A stretch of DNA of 64,000 nt from Heterostelium album PN500 (taxonomy: Eukaryota; Evosea; Eumycetozoa; Acytosteliales; Acytosteliaceae). How positions within the stretch are numbered: position 1 is the stretch's first letter; each line of letters starts with the position of its first letter. Shown here one piece after another: positions 9,223-18,589 of the stretch. Both the position numbers and the translations under genes were made by a program. Under the pieces are notes generated by a model, which worked only from the letters and a program-made list of their open reading frames with translations, made no database searches and was not told where the DNA came from. The DNA lies in the NCBI RefSeq assembly GCF_000004825.1, contig NW_008805085.1, positions 620,001 through 684,000 of the forward strand, given 5' to 3'.

Positions 9223-11010
9223 ATGACAGATAGTGAATCAGGACAATTTATAAAAGATTTTATCGCATGGAGATTGAACAAGATTAAAGCGATACTCAAT
9301 CCAATTCCTGCTCAATCGACGTTAACTGCCGAAGCCTATGTTGCATTGACAACTTTCAAAGATGGCGCTGATGTAGTTCAAGCAACAGCCGATGCATATT
9401 TAGCTGATCTCTCGACCTACCACCAATCAGACTTGGCTCTGAAGGCAATAAACAAAACAAGACCGTCTCTCTCTGCTGATCTAACAGAGTTGATCCAAGA
9501 CACCAAAGTTGTCGAACTCTACAAATCATATGCCCAACTTGCATTGCTCCAATCACTTCAAAGCACCACCGAGACCGATGCCTACCGATACAAGATCAAG
9601 ATCAATGTTGTTGAAGCAGATCTGAAGAGCCTAACATCGACCACATTGTTCACCGACCAAACAATGAAGCTTACTTTCCTGTCAATGAAGACAACGGCAC
9701 CACAATTCTTCCCATATCTAGTGTATGCCAAGAATCTCATTCCAAAAGTCAAGGAGTATCTTTTGAAAACGGAAACTCTCAACAAATGGATTGAAGATGC
9801 TGCAAACTTCCAGATTGCCAACAAAGATAACAAGGATGAGGTTGACCAGATTAGATACAATGAATTGAAAACCAAATTGGATCTTTTAGATCCAACATTG
9901 GGTCTCTCCAATGCAGTTCTTCCAATGTATAACTATGGTTTATTTGCATACTATACAACACACAATATCAAAGATACACCACTCAATCGAAAGATTTTCC
10001 TCGCCAATATCACCAGACAGTTAAACAATATCGCCAAGAATCCCAAGAATGAATTCTACTCTGTTGTTTCCTCATTGAAAGCCAATAGCGGTGGTTTGGT
10101 TAGTATTGCACATAAACTTTCATCAGGTTTCTTTACCTTTATGAATAAAGAATCGATAAAAGCTGCAGAACTTTCTTCGAATCATGTATTCACCGTGGAA
10201 GATGTCAAATTGATTACCAAAATGAATGATCTCGGAAAAGCAACCGAAGCATACTCAATGATGAAAAACAATGCAGTTTTCTTCAAGTTTGCCAATGGTC
10301 TATTGTTCAGTTGTCAACTCGCAGCCATTGCCTATGGTTTTATGAACTATGATAAACTTACGACTTTTGACAAAGCACTTCTATATACTGGTACTGGTCT
10401 GTCAGTTGTACATGTCGCTACATCAGTTGTTGGAAAGAAGATCTTTTATTATATGGCCACAGAGATATCGTACTATCTCAAAAGATATGCCGATATTGCC
10501 ATTGTCAAAAGTATCTCACTGGTAATGGAAGCTTTACCAAAGATTATCACCAAGACGATCATGCAGTTGGCATCCAAATTGACGCCGGTATTCCTTCTCA
10601 TCTCAATTGGATTCTCATTGTATGATGCTTTCACCAGCGCCAAGGAAGGCAACTGGGGAGTATTCGTTCTATCGCTTCTCGAAGTAGCAGCAGCAGTTGG
10701 ATATGGACTTTGTCTTATTTTCGCAACAACCTGTTGGGCTGGACCATTATCATTGATCTTGGGTGGTGTTCTCATCGTTTTGGCGCTTGTCAAAGTTCTC
10801 TGGTCATTCTTGGCTTCACTTTTCACTGGTGACCCCGTCATTAACTATATCAATTCAGTTGATTCCAAATATGTCTACACTGAAAAAGAAGAATTCGATC
10901 TCCAATGGGTAGCACAACATGGAGCTGGCTCCATAGGAACACCAGAGTATTTAAAACAATACCTGTTTGAATTTGATTTCGAAGCCTATATTAGAAGATA
11001 TAATCCATAG
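9223..11010 (+). CDS. A/B-family protein A1, ~595 aa, helical with hydrophobic C-terminal hairpin
   Basis: A single-exon protein I cannot assign to a named family. It is highly similar to the product of 31144-32937 and more distantly to those of 14074-15894 and 33513-35312. The first ~340 residues look almost entirely helical and start with the shared motif D-F-I-A-W-R-x-x-K-I. A second shared block, R-Y-N-E-L-K-T-K-L-D-L-L-D-P-T, lies near residue 215, and a third, F-A-N-G-L-L-F-S-C-Q-L-A-A-I-A-Y-G, near 360. From ~450 several hydrophobic stretches follow. The last two (about residues 485-535) form a hairpin around W-A-G-P-L-S-L-I-L-G-G. No signal peptide is visible. The D-A-F-x-x-A-x-E-G-N-W-G run before the hairpin resembles C-terminal regions of bacterial pore-forming type VI effectors (VasX type). 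That is pattern memory only. Confidence 0.85.
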   Translation: MTDSESGQFIKDFIAWRLNKIKAILNPIPAQSTLTAEAYVALTTFKDGADVVQATADAYLADLSTYHQSDLALKAINKTRPSLSADLTELIQDTKVVELYKSYAQLALLQSLQSTTETDAYRYKIKINVVEADLKSLTSTTLFTDQTMKLTFLSMKTTAPQFFPYLVYAKNLIPKVKEYLLKTETLNKWIEDAANFQIANKDNKDEVDQIRYNELKTKLDLLDPTLGLSNAVLPMYNYGLFAYYTTHNIKDTPLNRKIFLANITRQLNNIAKNPKNEFYSVVSSLKANSGGLVSIAHKLSSGFFTFMNKESIKAAELSSNHVFTVEDVKLITKMNDLGKATEAYSMMKNNAVFFKFANGLLFSCQLAAIAYGFMNYDKLTTFDKALLYTGTGLSVVHVATSVVGKKIFYYMATEISYYLKRYADIAIVKSISLVMEALPKIITKTIMQLASKLTPVFLLISIGFSLYDAFTSAKEGNWGVFVLSLLEVAAAVGYGLCLIFATTCWAGPLSLILGGVLIVLALVKVLWSFLASLFTGDPVINYINSVDSKYVYTEKEEFDLQWVAQHGAGSIGTPEYLKQYLFEFDFEAYIRRYNP

Positions 11011-11322
11011 GAATTATATCTAAATATTAATTCTTTATTAAATCTCAAAACGGCGTTAATTTTGCAAAATAAGATGTAAATCAGGGCAAAATCCAATTAT
11101 TTCTTGTTAAAATAAAAGAAACAATGAATGTGGGTTTAAATATATATAGATATAAAAATTGAATGGTTTCGTTAAATATTTTAATAATAAAAAACAGTAT
11201 AGAAATGTGATGTATTCTTGTGTTGAAGCATGATTAATTGAATTTGTTTTTTAATATTTTTTTATTTCATTACCACAATATTAAACCATTAAAAGAATAG
11301 ATAATAATAAAACTTTTTAATA
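11011..11322. other. AT-rich intergenic region
   Basis: About 310 bases between family gene A1 and the transposase remnant. It contains no open frame of note and no recognisable repeat or terminal inverted repeat. Confidence 0.35.
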
Positions 11323-12031
11323 ATGTCAAAAAAAAATGATGATTCTCCTGAACCCAAAAGTGATGAAGAGTGTCTAGATGAATAGACTTTAATATGACAG
11401 AGGAAGATTTTGATAGATATTATCAAGAGGCTGGTATGTATACTAATTTACTATTTTTTTTAAATAATTAAGTTATAAGTTAAAAAATTGAAATTAACAG
11501 TTTTTTTTGTAGATGAAATATTTAAATATTTTAAAAAGAAACAGAAATCAGAATTGTCGGAGATTGCAAAGAAAAACTAGATAAAGATCAGTGACCCTAT
11601 CTCAAAAGAAGAACTTATTAATAGATTGTTACGATATGAACCGAAAAGTACCAATAAAAACTGGAATTTTGAAGATTTTTGTCCAAATACAGGTAGATTC
11701 CAACCAAAAAGACCTGATAAACATGGCAGTGCGCCAATCGATTATTTTATGCTTTTTTTATGAATCGATACTATCGACGATCCTCTATCAAACTAAGCTA
11801 TACATAATTAAAAAGAATAAAGAAAATTGAACAATAATATCACAACAAACCCAACTCCAAAACCAAAAGAAAAACTCGGAACTCAAGTCGTCATGGATTT
11901 AATATCTCTATACCTCTAACTTCTTCACTTCAATAGATCTCTACAAAGATCTTCTCAATTTAAAAGTGTTTGCTTGTGGAACCATCAAATCAAATAGAAC
12001 TATCTTCCCTGAATTCATTTATGAGCGTCCA
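11323..12031 (+). pseudogene. Decayed piggyBac-like transposase (PGBD/DDE_Tnp_1_7)
   Basis: Read in broken frames, this stretch matches piggyBac transposase architecture. An acidic N-terminus starts at ATG 11323 and hits a stop after 20 codons. It is followed by a candidate intron, and then around 11601-11760 by a segment with F-C-P-N-T-G-R-F and A-P-I-D-Y-F-M-L-F, the usual start of the piggyBac domain. A frameshift in a T run near 11750 separates that from Y-E-S-I-L-S-T-I-L-Y-Q-T. Around 11870-12025, in two frames, come L-G-T-Q-V-V-M-D-L-I and N-F-F-T-S-I-D-L-Y-K-D-L-L, then V-F-A-C-G-T-I-K-S-N-R, which correspond to the D-N-F-F-T-S and G-T-x-x-x-N-R landmarks. The catalytic middle between the two blocks is missing. 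There are several stops and frameshifts plus a large internal deletion, so it cannot encode an active enzyme. Confidence 0.75.
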
Positions 12032-12034
12032 CTC

Positions 12035-12093
12035 AAAAAACATCAATAAACAAATGTATAAATGATGATCACATTTGTTTATTGATGTTTTTT
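12035..12093. repeat. Perfect 23-bp inverted repeat (hairpin, 13-nt loop)
   Basis: The left arm 12035-12057 is the exact reverse complement of 12071-12093, with the 13-nt spacer 12058-12070. The arms run from an A6 tract through CATCAATAAACAAATGT. It lies immediately after the piggyBac-like remnant and ~100 bp before the ATG of the next gene. It could be a miniature inverted-repeat element, a remnant of transposon end structure, or a hairpin in a transcript. Confidence 0.8.
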
Positions 12094-12196
12094 TTCACTA
12101 TTTTGATCACTAAAAAAAAAAATCCAACTCATTTAAATCAGTTTTGAGATTTAAAAATATTTTAATACATTAACAATTCATTAATAAAATAATAAA

Positions 12197-12865
12197 ATGT
12201 CACAAAGAAATAAGAAAGTAAAGGAAGATACAGACTCAGAGATAGAAGAAGAAGAAGAAGAGTCAGATGTTGATGATTTCAGAAATACAGAAGAGGAGGA
12301 TGAACGTATGTCTTGTAATAGTGTAAGTAATAATTACAAATATATTAGATAACCTATTATTAATATTTTTTTAAAAACATTAGTTAACACTCTCGTTCGG
12401 CGAATTCGTAGATATCGATAAATACTTACGTACACCAGTCAAAGATCGTAAGAAAAGTAATAGATTGGATAATCTTATTGCCGAGAATGGTATCGTCTTG
12501 AACGAATGTCCACTCGAAATTTCGCAAGTGGTGTCCGGGCAATTTCTTGGTGGTAATTTTATCGTGGATCTCAAGGCAAGAGCACAAACGGCCGCGTATG
12601 TCAAATTCTTGGTATATCGCAAATCGGACATCAGTAAACTACTCTGGAATATCCATATGTATGGTTACGAGACCGATCCACATTGTATTAGAAGTAAGAT
12701 AAAGAAATTTATGACTCAATACAACTTCTACACAGCCGAATATTCGAAATCAGTCACAAATTTTAGTTGTGATGATTGTGCAAATAGTAAAAAGAATATA
12801 AGCAGTGAGGATATTAAAGGCTCGAGCGGAACGTGCCAAGCAATACAAGAAAGTCAAATCATCCA

Positions 12866-12907
<42 letters not shown>

Positions 12908-13836
12908 CAGCTACAGTAGTTCAACAACAGATGGAGAAGGTAATACACACAATAACAGATAGACTTTTAGAGATAGAAAAAACAATATCAGAAATCAAAA
13001 CACAGCAACATCAACAACAACAACCAACAAAACATTATGTACAAGTTGAGAGATTGGATATCACGACAGATATTAATATTATAGACGATGATATTAAAGG
13101 AATCAGTGATGATCGTTGGTTAAATGACAATTGCATTAATGGGTTAATAGTTAAATTTATGCAACACCGCTTTACTTCGGAGTATGATCATCATCTGATT
13201 CGAGTGTTTGATAGTTTATCGTTTAGTAGACCAGTTCAACCGCTGTACGACAATAGCACATTGTTTTCAATTATTCCATTCAACGCCAACAACAATCACT
13301 GGGTTTTGTATTTGGCAAAACGAACCAGAGACAAAGAGACACGATTGGTTGGTCATCAGATCTTTTGTCATGACTCACTCGGTGGTAAGAGCCCATTGCC
13401 AGATTCAATCAAGTCGTTTTTCAAGACTGGTCAAGTGAATCATTTGTCTATTTTCCGACAAGTAGATACTATCAACAGTGGTGTATATGTTCTCATGTTA
13501 GTTGAATATTTAATAAATAACTACAGTCAACTGGGAGAACATACAGACATCGAACATTTTTTCTATGATATAGATGCATCAGCATATGACACCAAGCAGT
13601 ACAGAGAAAGACTTGTTGATATCATTAGAAATGGTGCAGTGACATCCGAGTATCCTTGTTTATCTGTAGCTATGGAGAATGATGGTTATTCGTTTGACTG
13701 TGGTTCATCTGACCATGAGACAACAACCACCACCACCACACCAGTTAGTCGAGAAGAGAAGAAGAGCAGTAAATCAACGAAAGTGGTTCCTAAACGCAAA
13801 CATGAGTCAGATCCGGAAGAAGGAAGACGAAGATGA
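12197..13836 (+). CDS. Ulp1/C48-like protein with Cys-to-Ser at the catalytic position
   Basis: Exon 1 is 12197-12322 and exon 2 starts at 12384 (GTAAGT donor, phase 0). The N-terminus is strongly acidic. The frame shifts after 12786. Removing GT..AG from 12787 to 12826 (40 nt) or to 12853 (67 nt) restores a frame running to the stop at 13836. After an Asn run and a short coiled coil comes a Ulp1-type fold: D-D-R-W-L-N-D-N, then N-N-H-W-V-L-Y with the catalytic His at 13297-13299, and C-H-D-S-L-G-G with the Asp at 13372-13374. The Gln at 13459-13461 is followed, five residues on, by N-S-G-V-Y (Ser codon 13477-13479) where the family has D-C-G. Ulp1/SENP enzymes process SUMO; this copy lacks the nucleophilic Cys and is probably inactive or a binding module. 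The tail is Thr- and Lys-rich. Confidence 0.72.
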
Positions 13837-14073
13837 AGTGTTGATTGTGAAAAGATTTTTTTTATAAGAGTAAGACACCTAATCCTTTTTTTGTTTGTAA
13901 ACGATAAAGAAAAAACAAAAAAAAAAAAGAAAGGTAAAAAACAAGTCTCCAATTTATCTCCACTCCTCATACCAGCACAGCTGTAATAAAGACAAAAATT
14001 AATTCGGCTAGCTTTGGGTTAAGTGGAATTTATACTTGAGGTAGTATGATATTGTTGTTTTTTTTTTTTTATT

Positions 14074-15894
14074 TTAAGCTGCTGGCTGGGCAACAACAGG
14101 TGGTATATTAACCAATAAATCAAGGGCTTTTTGAACATCTAAATTGGAACGTTCATAAAGTGATTCCCAATCACCATGATCTTCAAAATCCTCAGTTTCA
14201 TTGTCATAGTCAACCCTGAAATAGGATGGAAGTGCTTTGATGTAATCTGCCAATAAATCAGGTGCTTCAGTTGGAGGATTTGATGATTGAATCATTTCCT
14301 TTAGCATCTTAAAACCACTAAACGTTGGGGTCAAGTATTTACGGAGTGAAAGACCAAACATAGCACCTCCCAAATACAACACATAGGGTGAACTGAATGA
14401 TGTACCTCTCAAGACTGTCATCACTGGTTTGACTAATTTTCTTTCAAGGTTTGGAATGGTAATTGCCAATGAACCTGATTTTTGATCTTTTGGCTTTGTG
14501 AAAATATCACAGGAAATCGAATCTTTGGTGAGTACAAACAACATTGGAATCATGTTTCCTATCAATGAATGTGCTACTGGATCAACGTAATTTGGAACAA
14601 ACTGGCTGAATGCATTGATAACTCTAACTGGATCGTTGATTCTCTTGGTAAAGTCGCGGATGAATTCACCCATTCTCTGATAGATTCGATTCTGTGCAAC
14701 TGCATCTATATATTCATCTACATACAAAGCCTGACCAGCATATAACACTGACAAATCAAAGTGATCCAATGATGGGTTGAATAGACCATAGGCAATGGTC
14801 CCCAATACACAGGTACAGTATAATCCATTGATGAATTGATAAAAAGCAGGGTTGGTTCTGTAGGTGATGAAAGCGGCATCGACATTGGCAGCTTTGATTG
14901 GAAGTGCCGATGCCTTGGTCATAAATAACAAGGTGTTAATGTTTTTGATTGAATTGACTGGTTCTAATGTAACTTTGAAGAACATCTGAGATATAACTTC
15001 TGTAGTCTTGACAACATCTCCTGCTTGTAAATTAGCAATTCCAGTGGCAATCGCATTATATTTGTTGTCTGGATTTTTGAGAATTCTCTTTAGAACTTTG
15101 AGAATTGTATTATAATAGATTGACTTGACAGACGGACAGTTCTTCATATTACTGGAAATGTAGAATGCTAAACCAGCGAAAATATAAGAACTCAAGATAT
15201 CATTGGAAAGTCTATAGGTTGGATTCAACAAATCAAGTTTGGATTTGAGTTCATTGAATCTGAATTGGTCGTACTCTCCATGGACGTTGACATTGGCTAG
15301 ATGGGACTTCATTGCTTGGAATGCCAATTGTTGATTTTGGGCTGCCTCCAAGAGGTAGGTTCTTAACTTGATATTGAATGTCTTGTGGTGGTAGATGAAC
15401 GGAAGTATTTGTGGGACCAACTCTTTCAATGCAATGTAATAGATCATCATTGTTTGTTTGGCAAGTGTGGCACTGTATGCAATATCCTTGAGTTCTCTCT
15501 CAAGACGACCACCGCGGATGGTTGACTTGTACTCTATGGTCTCATCTGCATGGTAAATTGATTGAACGAACCAGATTTTGGCATAGTCTTTATAGAACTG
15601 AGCTGATTTTTCATCGACAATCAGTTCTTTGAGATCAGCAGGAAGCTCCTCCGCTACCATTCCTATCGAAAAGCTCAATAGATCAGTAAAGTATTTCTCT
15701 GCTCTCTCTTTGACAATATCAACTTTGGAATTTGGGTCGAATGTTGATATCGCCAAGAAGTTCTGTGGAGTCAAAGTGTCGGGTGACAAAGTTGGAATGT
15801 TTGGAAATTGTGCTGCAATCTTGGCATCTCTCCATGCTATGAAATCATCCAAGAACTTTCCTCCTAGTTTAACTGGTTCTTCTACCTCTGACAT
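14074..15894 (-). CDS. A/B-family protein B1 (606 aa)
   Basis: A single-exon, mostly helical protein. It is closely similar to the product of 33513-35312 and more distantly to the A proteins. Shared blocks are K-F-L-D-D-F-I-A-W-R-D-A-K-I-A near the N-terminus, F-N-E-L-K-S-K-L-D-L-L-N-P-T near residue 220, and F-I-N-G-L-Y-C-T-C-V-L-G-T-I-A-Y-G near 360. It lacks the strongly hydrophobic C-terminal hairpin of the A proteins. Instead it has a shorter hydrophobic stretch (Y-V-L-Y-L-G-G-A-M-F-G-L) near residue 505 and an acidic tail with Y-D-N-E-T-E-D-F. No signal peptide is visible. It is convergent with A1 across the transposase remnant and the Ulp1-like gene. Function unknown. Confidence 0.85.
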   Translation of the reverse strand: MSEVEEPVKLGGKFLDDFIAWRDAKIAAQFPNIPTLSPDTLTPQNFLAISTFDPNSKVDIVKERAEKYFTDLLSFSIGMVAEELPADLKELIVDEKSAQFYKDYAKIWFVQSIYHADETIEYKSTIRGGRLERELKDIAYSATLAKQTMMIYYIALKELVPQILPFIYHHKTFNIKLRTYLLEAAQNQQLAFQAMKSHLANVNVHGEYDQFRFNELKSKLDLLNPTYRLSNDILSSYIFAGLAFYISSNMKNCPSVKSIYYNTILKVLKRILKNPDNKYNAIATGIANLQAGDVVKTTEVISQMFFKVTLEPVNSIKNINTLLFMTKASALPIKAANVDAAFITYRTNPAFYQFINGLYCTCVLGTIAYGLFNPSLDHFDLSVLYAGQALYVDEYIDAVAQNRIYQRMGEFIRDFTKRINDPVRVINAFSQFVPNYVDPVAHSLIGNMIPMLFVLTKDSISCDIFTKPKDQKSGSLAITIPNLERKLVKPVMTVLRGTSFSSPYVLYLGGAMFGLSLRKYLTPTFSGFKMLKEMIQSSNPPTEAPDLLADYIKALPSYFRVDYDNETEDFEDHGDWESLYERSNLDVQKALDLLVNIPPVVAQPAA

Positions 15895-16422
15895 TTTTGA
15901 TTTATATATTTAAATATATTAAAGTAAATATTAAATATAAGGTTGTAAAATAAAAGAGGCTGAGAACTAACTATCTAATATTTTATTTTTTTTTGTAGCG
16001 AAATAAATTAATCATAAAGATATTTTTTAATGCTTTACACACAAATTTTGAACCCCTTAAAGGTCACCAATTTTGTGAAAGGGTGTCATTTGATCACAGC
16101 AAATATCGATTTTTTTTTTTTTTTTTTAGTGATTGGACCAAAACCATTCAAAAAATTTTCATATAAAAATCACCAACTATGTTCACCTAAGATCAGTTAG
16201 TCCGTGTTCGATTATTACTAATACAATATTAAAAAAAATGTTGATATAATAATAAATAATTTAATATTCAAATGAGTTTAGGCCATATCATTTCCATTCA
16301 ATTATAAGCATTAAAACAAGTCATTAAATTTACACGAATTATATATATTTAGGGAGTAAAAATGTACAAATATTAATAAATTAATTTTATTGAGGGAGGA
16401 TAGATAGTGTGATATAAATAAA
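15895..16422. other. Intergenic region between B1 and the AtuA-like gene
   Basis: A 528-base AT-rich stretch holding the B1 promoter side and the 3' side of the next gene. Around 16050-16100 it holds an imperfect inverted repeat built on CACC..GGTG. No gene seen. Confidence 0.35.
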
Positions 16423-18589
16423 TTATAATGAGGAAAGGGGAGGCAAATCGATCCACTGATTCAAAATGACATCTGAAAGAGTTTTACCATGACGATCAAC
16501 TCTTCGACTGACACATACACCACCGTCCAATGCATAACTTAGCACGATGTTGAAACCTTTGATACCTGGAAGTTGGTATATGTTCACTTTGGATTCGTTC
16601 TTTAATAGATTCTTATATACACTCATCACCCACTCTGGTGTGATAACTTTCTGAAGACGAGGGTAGTCCGCTGGATTATAGGGAATCAGTGAGACATTGG
16701 CAATGTCACCCTTGTCACCACTACGAGAATGTGCGATATTATAGAGTAACACTCTTCCTGACTGTCTAGAGGTGTCGATAATCGAGTAGACAGTGTTCTT
16801 CCAGCTCTTGTCGATGTTATAGGCAATCTGGTGATTGTTTTGAGTAGTGAAAGGTTTATCAAAGTCTTGAAGAGTATTGCTACTGCTGTTATTGTTGTTA
16901 TTGTTGTTGAGAGCAATACGACTCGAAGAATTGGTGGTTCTTTTGATAGTACCTCCACGATTACTCTTTGAAACTCGACTATTTGTAAACACATAGGTAT
17001 TCCATGTGACAAGCTCGCGCTTTACAAACTGTCTGACCAGACGAATATCTTTTCTAATGCCAAAGGCAAAACCACCACCACCTGCAGGTCCACAAAGACC
17101 TAATCCCTGCAGCTCCATTCCCAGTGTTTCGGCATCTTCCCGACTCTCAAACAGACCATCGAAACGAAGTCGGACCTCAGGTGGATAACCAGATGCCGAC
17201 CAGTTGGCACCATCGTAGCCATCTGGAATGGTCGAGGGCAGCGAGCTAGGTGGAATCTGGAAGCGCGAACCATGCTGTAGATACAGACTGTTGTAACCAA
17301 CCAAATAAGTCATCATATTCTTGGTGATTCCCTTCTTTTTATCCTCCATCCATTTGTGCACCAATCGACTGGCCCATTGCGCCCGCTCCACACAACCCAG
17401 TCCACCATAGGACACCTCAGCCCACGATTTATATCCAGCGCTCTTGGCGAGCAATCTCAGTAGATCCTTTGGCCTGGAGTATCCTTTTGCACCCCTGGCA
17501 ATCACACTGTTCTCCGAGAGCTCCACGAATTCGACCTGACTAAAATTAACAATGACATCCGGAGTGATATACTCCTTGGGATCACCAATCTCATAGGTCA
17601 ACTGTTGTTTACATGTTCGTTCAGATAGTTCACCACCGCTGCCCTCGATCTTTCCAATAACAATATTACCGTTCCTATCGATATCACAGAACGGGAGCGA
17701 GAGATCCGCCAGCTTTTCAAACGATGTGTTTCTTCCTAAAGGATGTGCAAAATAACCACCTGTCAAATGGCATCCACACTCTAATAAATGGCCTGCAAGA
17801 GTAGCTTGAGCAACTAAATTGAAATCTTTTGTTAAATCCCAACCAAATGTATAGGCAATTGGAGCAACAAATAGACTCGGATCAGCAACTCTACCTGCAA
17901 TCTAATAATTGATGATGATTAACAATGAAATTAATATTAAACACTGTGGCATATGAGATAGTGAAATGAATGACTAGTTATATATTTATACATACAACTA
18001 AATCAGCACCAAGTTTAAGAGCGTCAATCAATGCATCTGCACCAAGATAGGTACATCCAATCTCCCAATTTTCATTCTCCTCTTCGTTCAGTGAGTTGTC
18101 CATGACAGAGAATCCATTGGAACTCGGAATGGCAACCAACTTTGATTGCGAAGAATTGTTTACGGAATTCTTTTTGTAGACTGTTGTTGTGGGTGTGTTG
18201 GTGGTGGTGGTGGTGTCGGGAGAGTCGCTGTTTGCGGTGGTCTGTTCACAAACAACGACAATACGAATGTCGATACCGAGTGAATTGGCAATATCCAATG
18301 CCTCTTCACCTGCGCCTTTGGGATCGGCCGCACCCATGTTTGTAATGATGGTGACGTTATTTCTGTGAGCGGCGGGCAACAGTGCTTCCAGCCACTCTTT
18401 CAGACGAGTATCGTATCCTTTTCCACCGTTTCGCATTCTCCTGATGCTGTCGGTGAGTGTTCTCTCCGCCAGACACTCCAACACCAGATAATCGAGTTTC
18501 GCTTCATTCACCAACTTTACTGCCGGTGGTACTCTATCACCTTGATATCCAGAACCACTACCAACTCTAATGATTTTTTGATTCATCAT
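16423..18589 (-). CDS. AtuA/DUF1446 family protein with C-terminal AtuA-like domain
   Basis: Exon 1 is 18589-17996 and exon 2 is 17901-16423 (phase 0, GTATGT donor), giving 690 aa from the first of two adjacent ATGs (18589 or 18586). The N-terminal part is DUF1446: G-S-G-S-G-Y-Q-G-D-R, then L-V-L-E-C-L-A-E-R-T-L and N-M-G-A-A-D-P-K-G-A-G. The middle holds G-G-Y-F-A-H-P. After an Asn/Ser spacer, the last ~110 residues match the small AtuA-like C-terminal domain: A-H-S-R-S-G-D-K-G-D-I-A-N-V-S-L. Related proteins occur in bacterial acyclic terpene utilisation clusters, where the biochemical role is uncertain. Poly-Thr and Ser tracts interrupt the conserved core. There is no partner pathway gene nearby, so the substrate cannot be inferred. 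Confidence 0.85.

Noticed and set aside
10473-10841. Antisense frame in A1, also present antisense to A2 (31286-31669)
   Set aside because: Its conservation is explained by the near-identical sense sequence; it starts and ends without its own signals.
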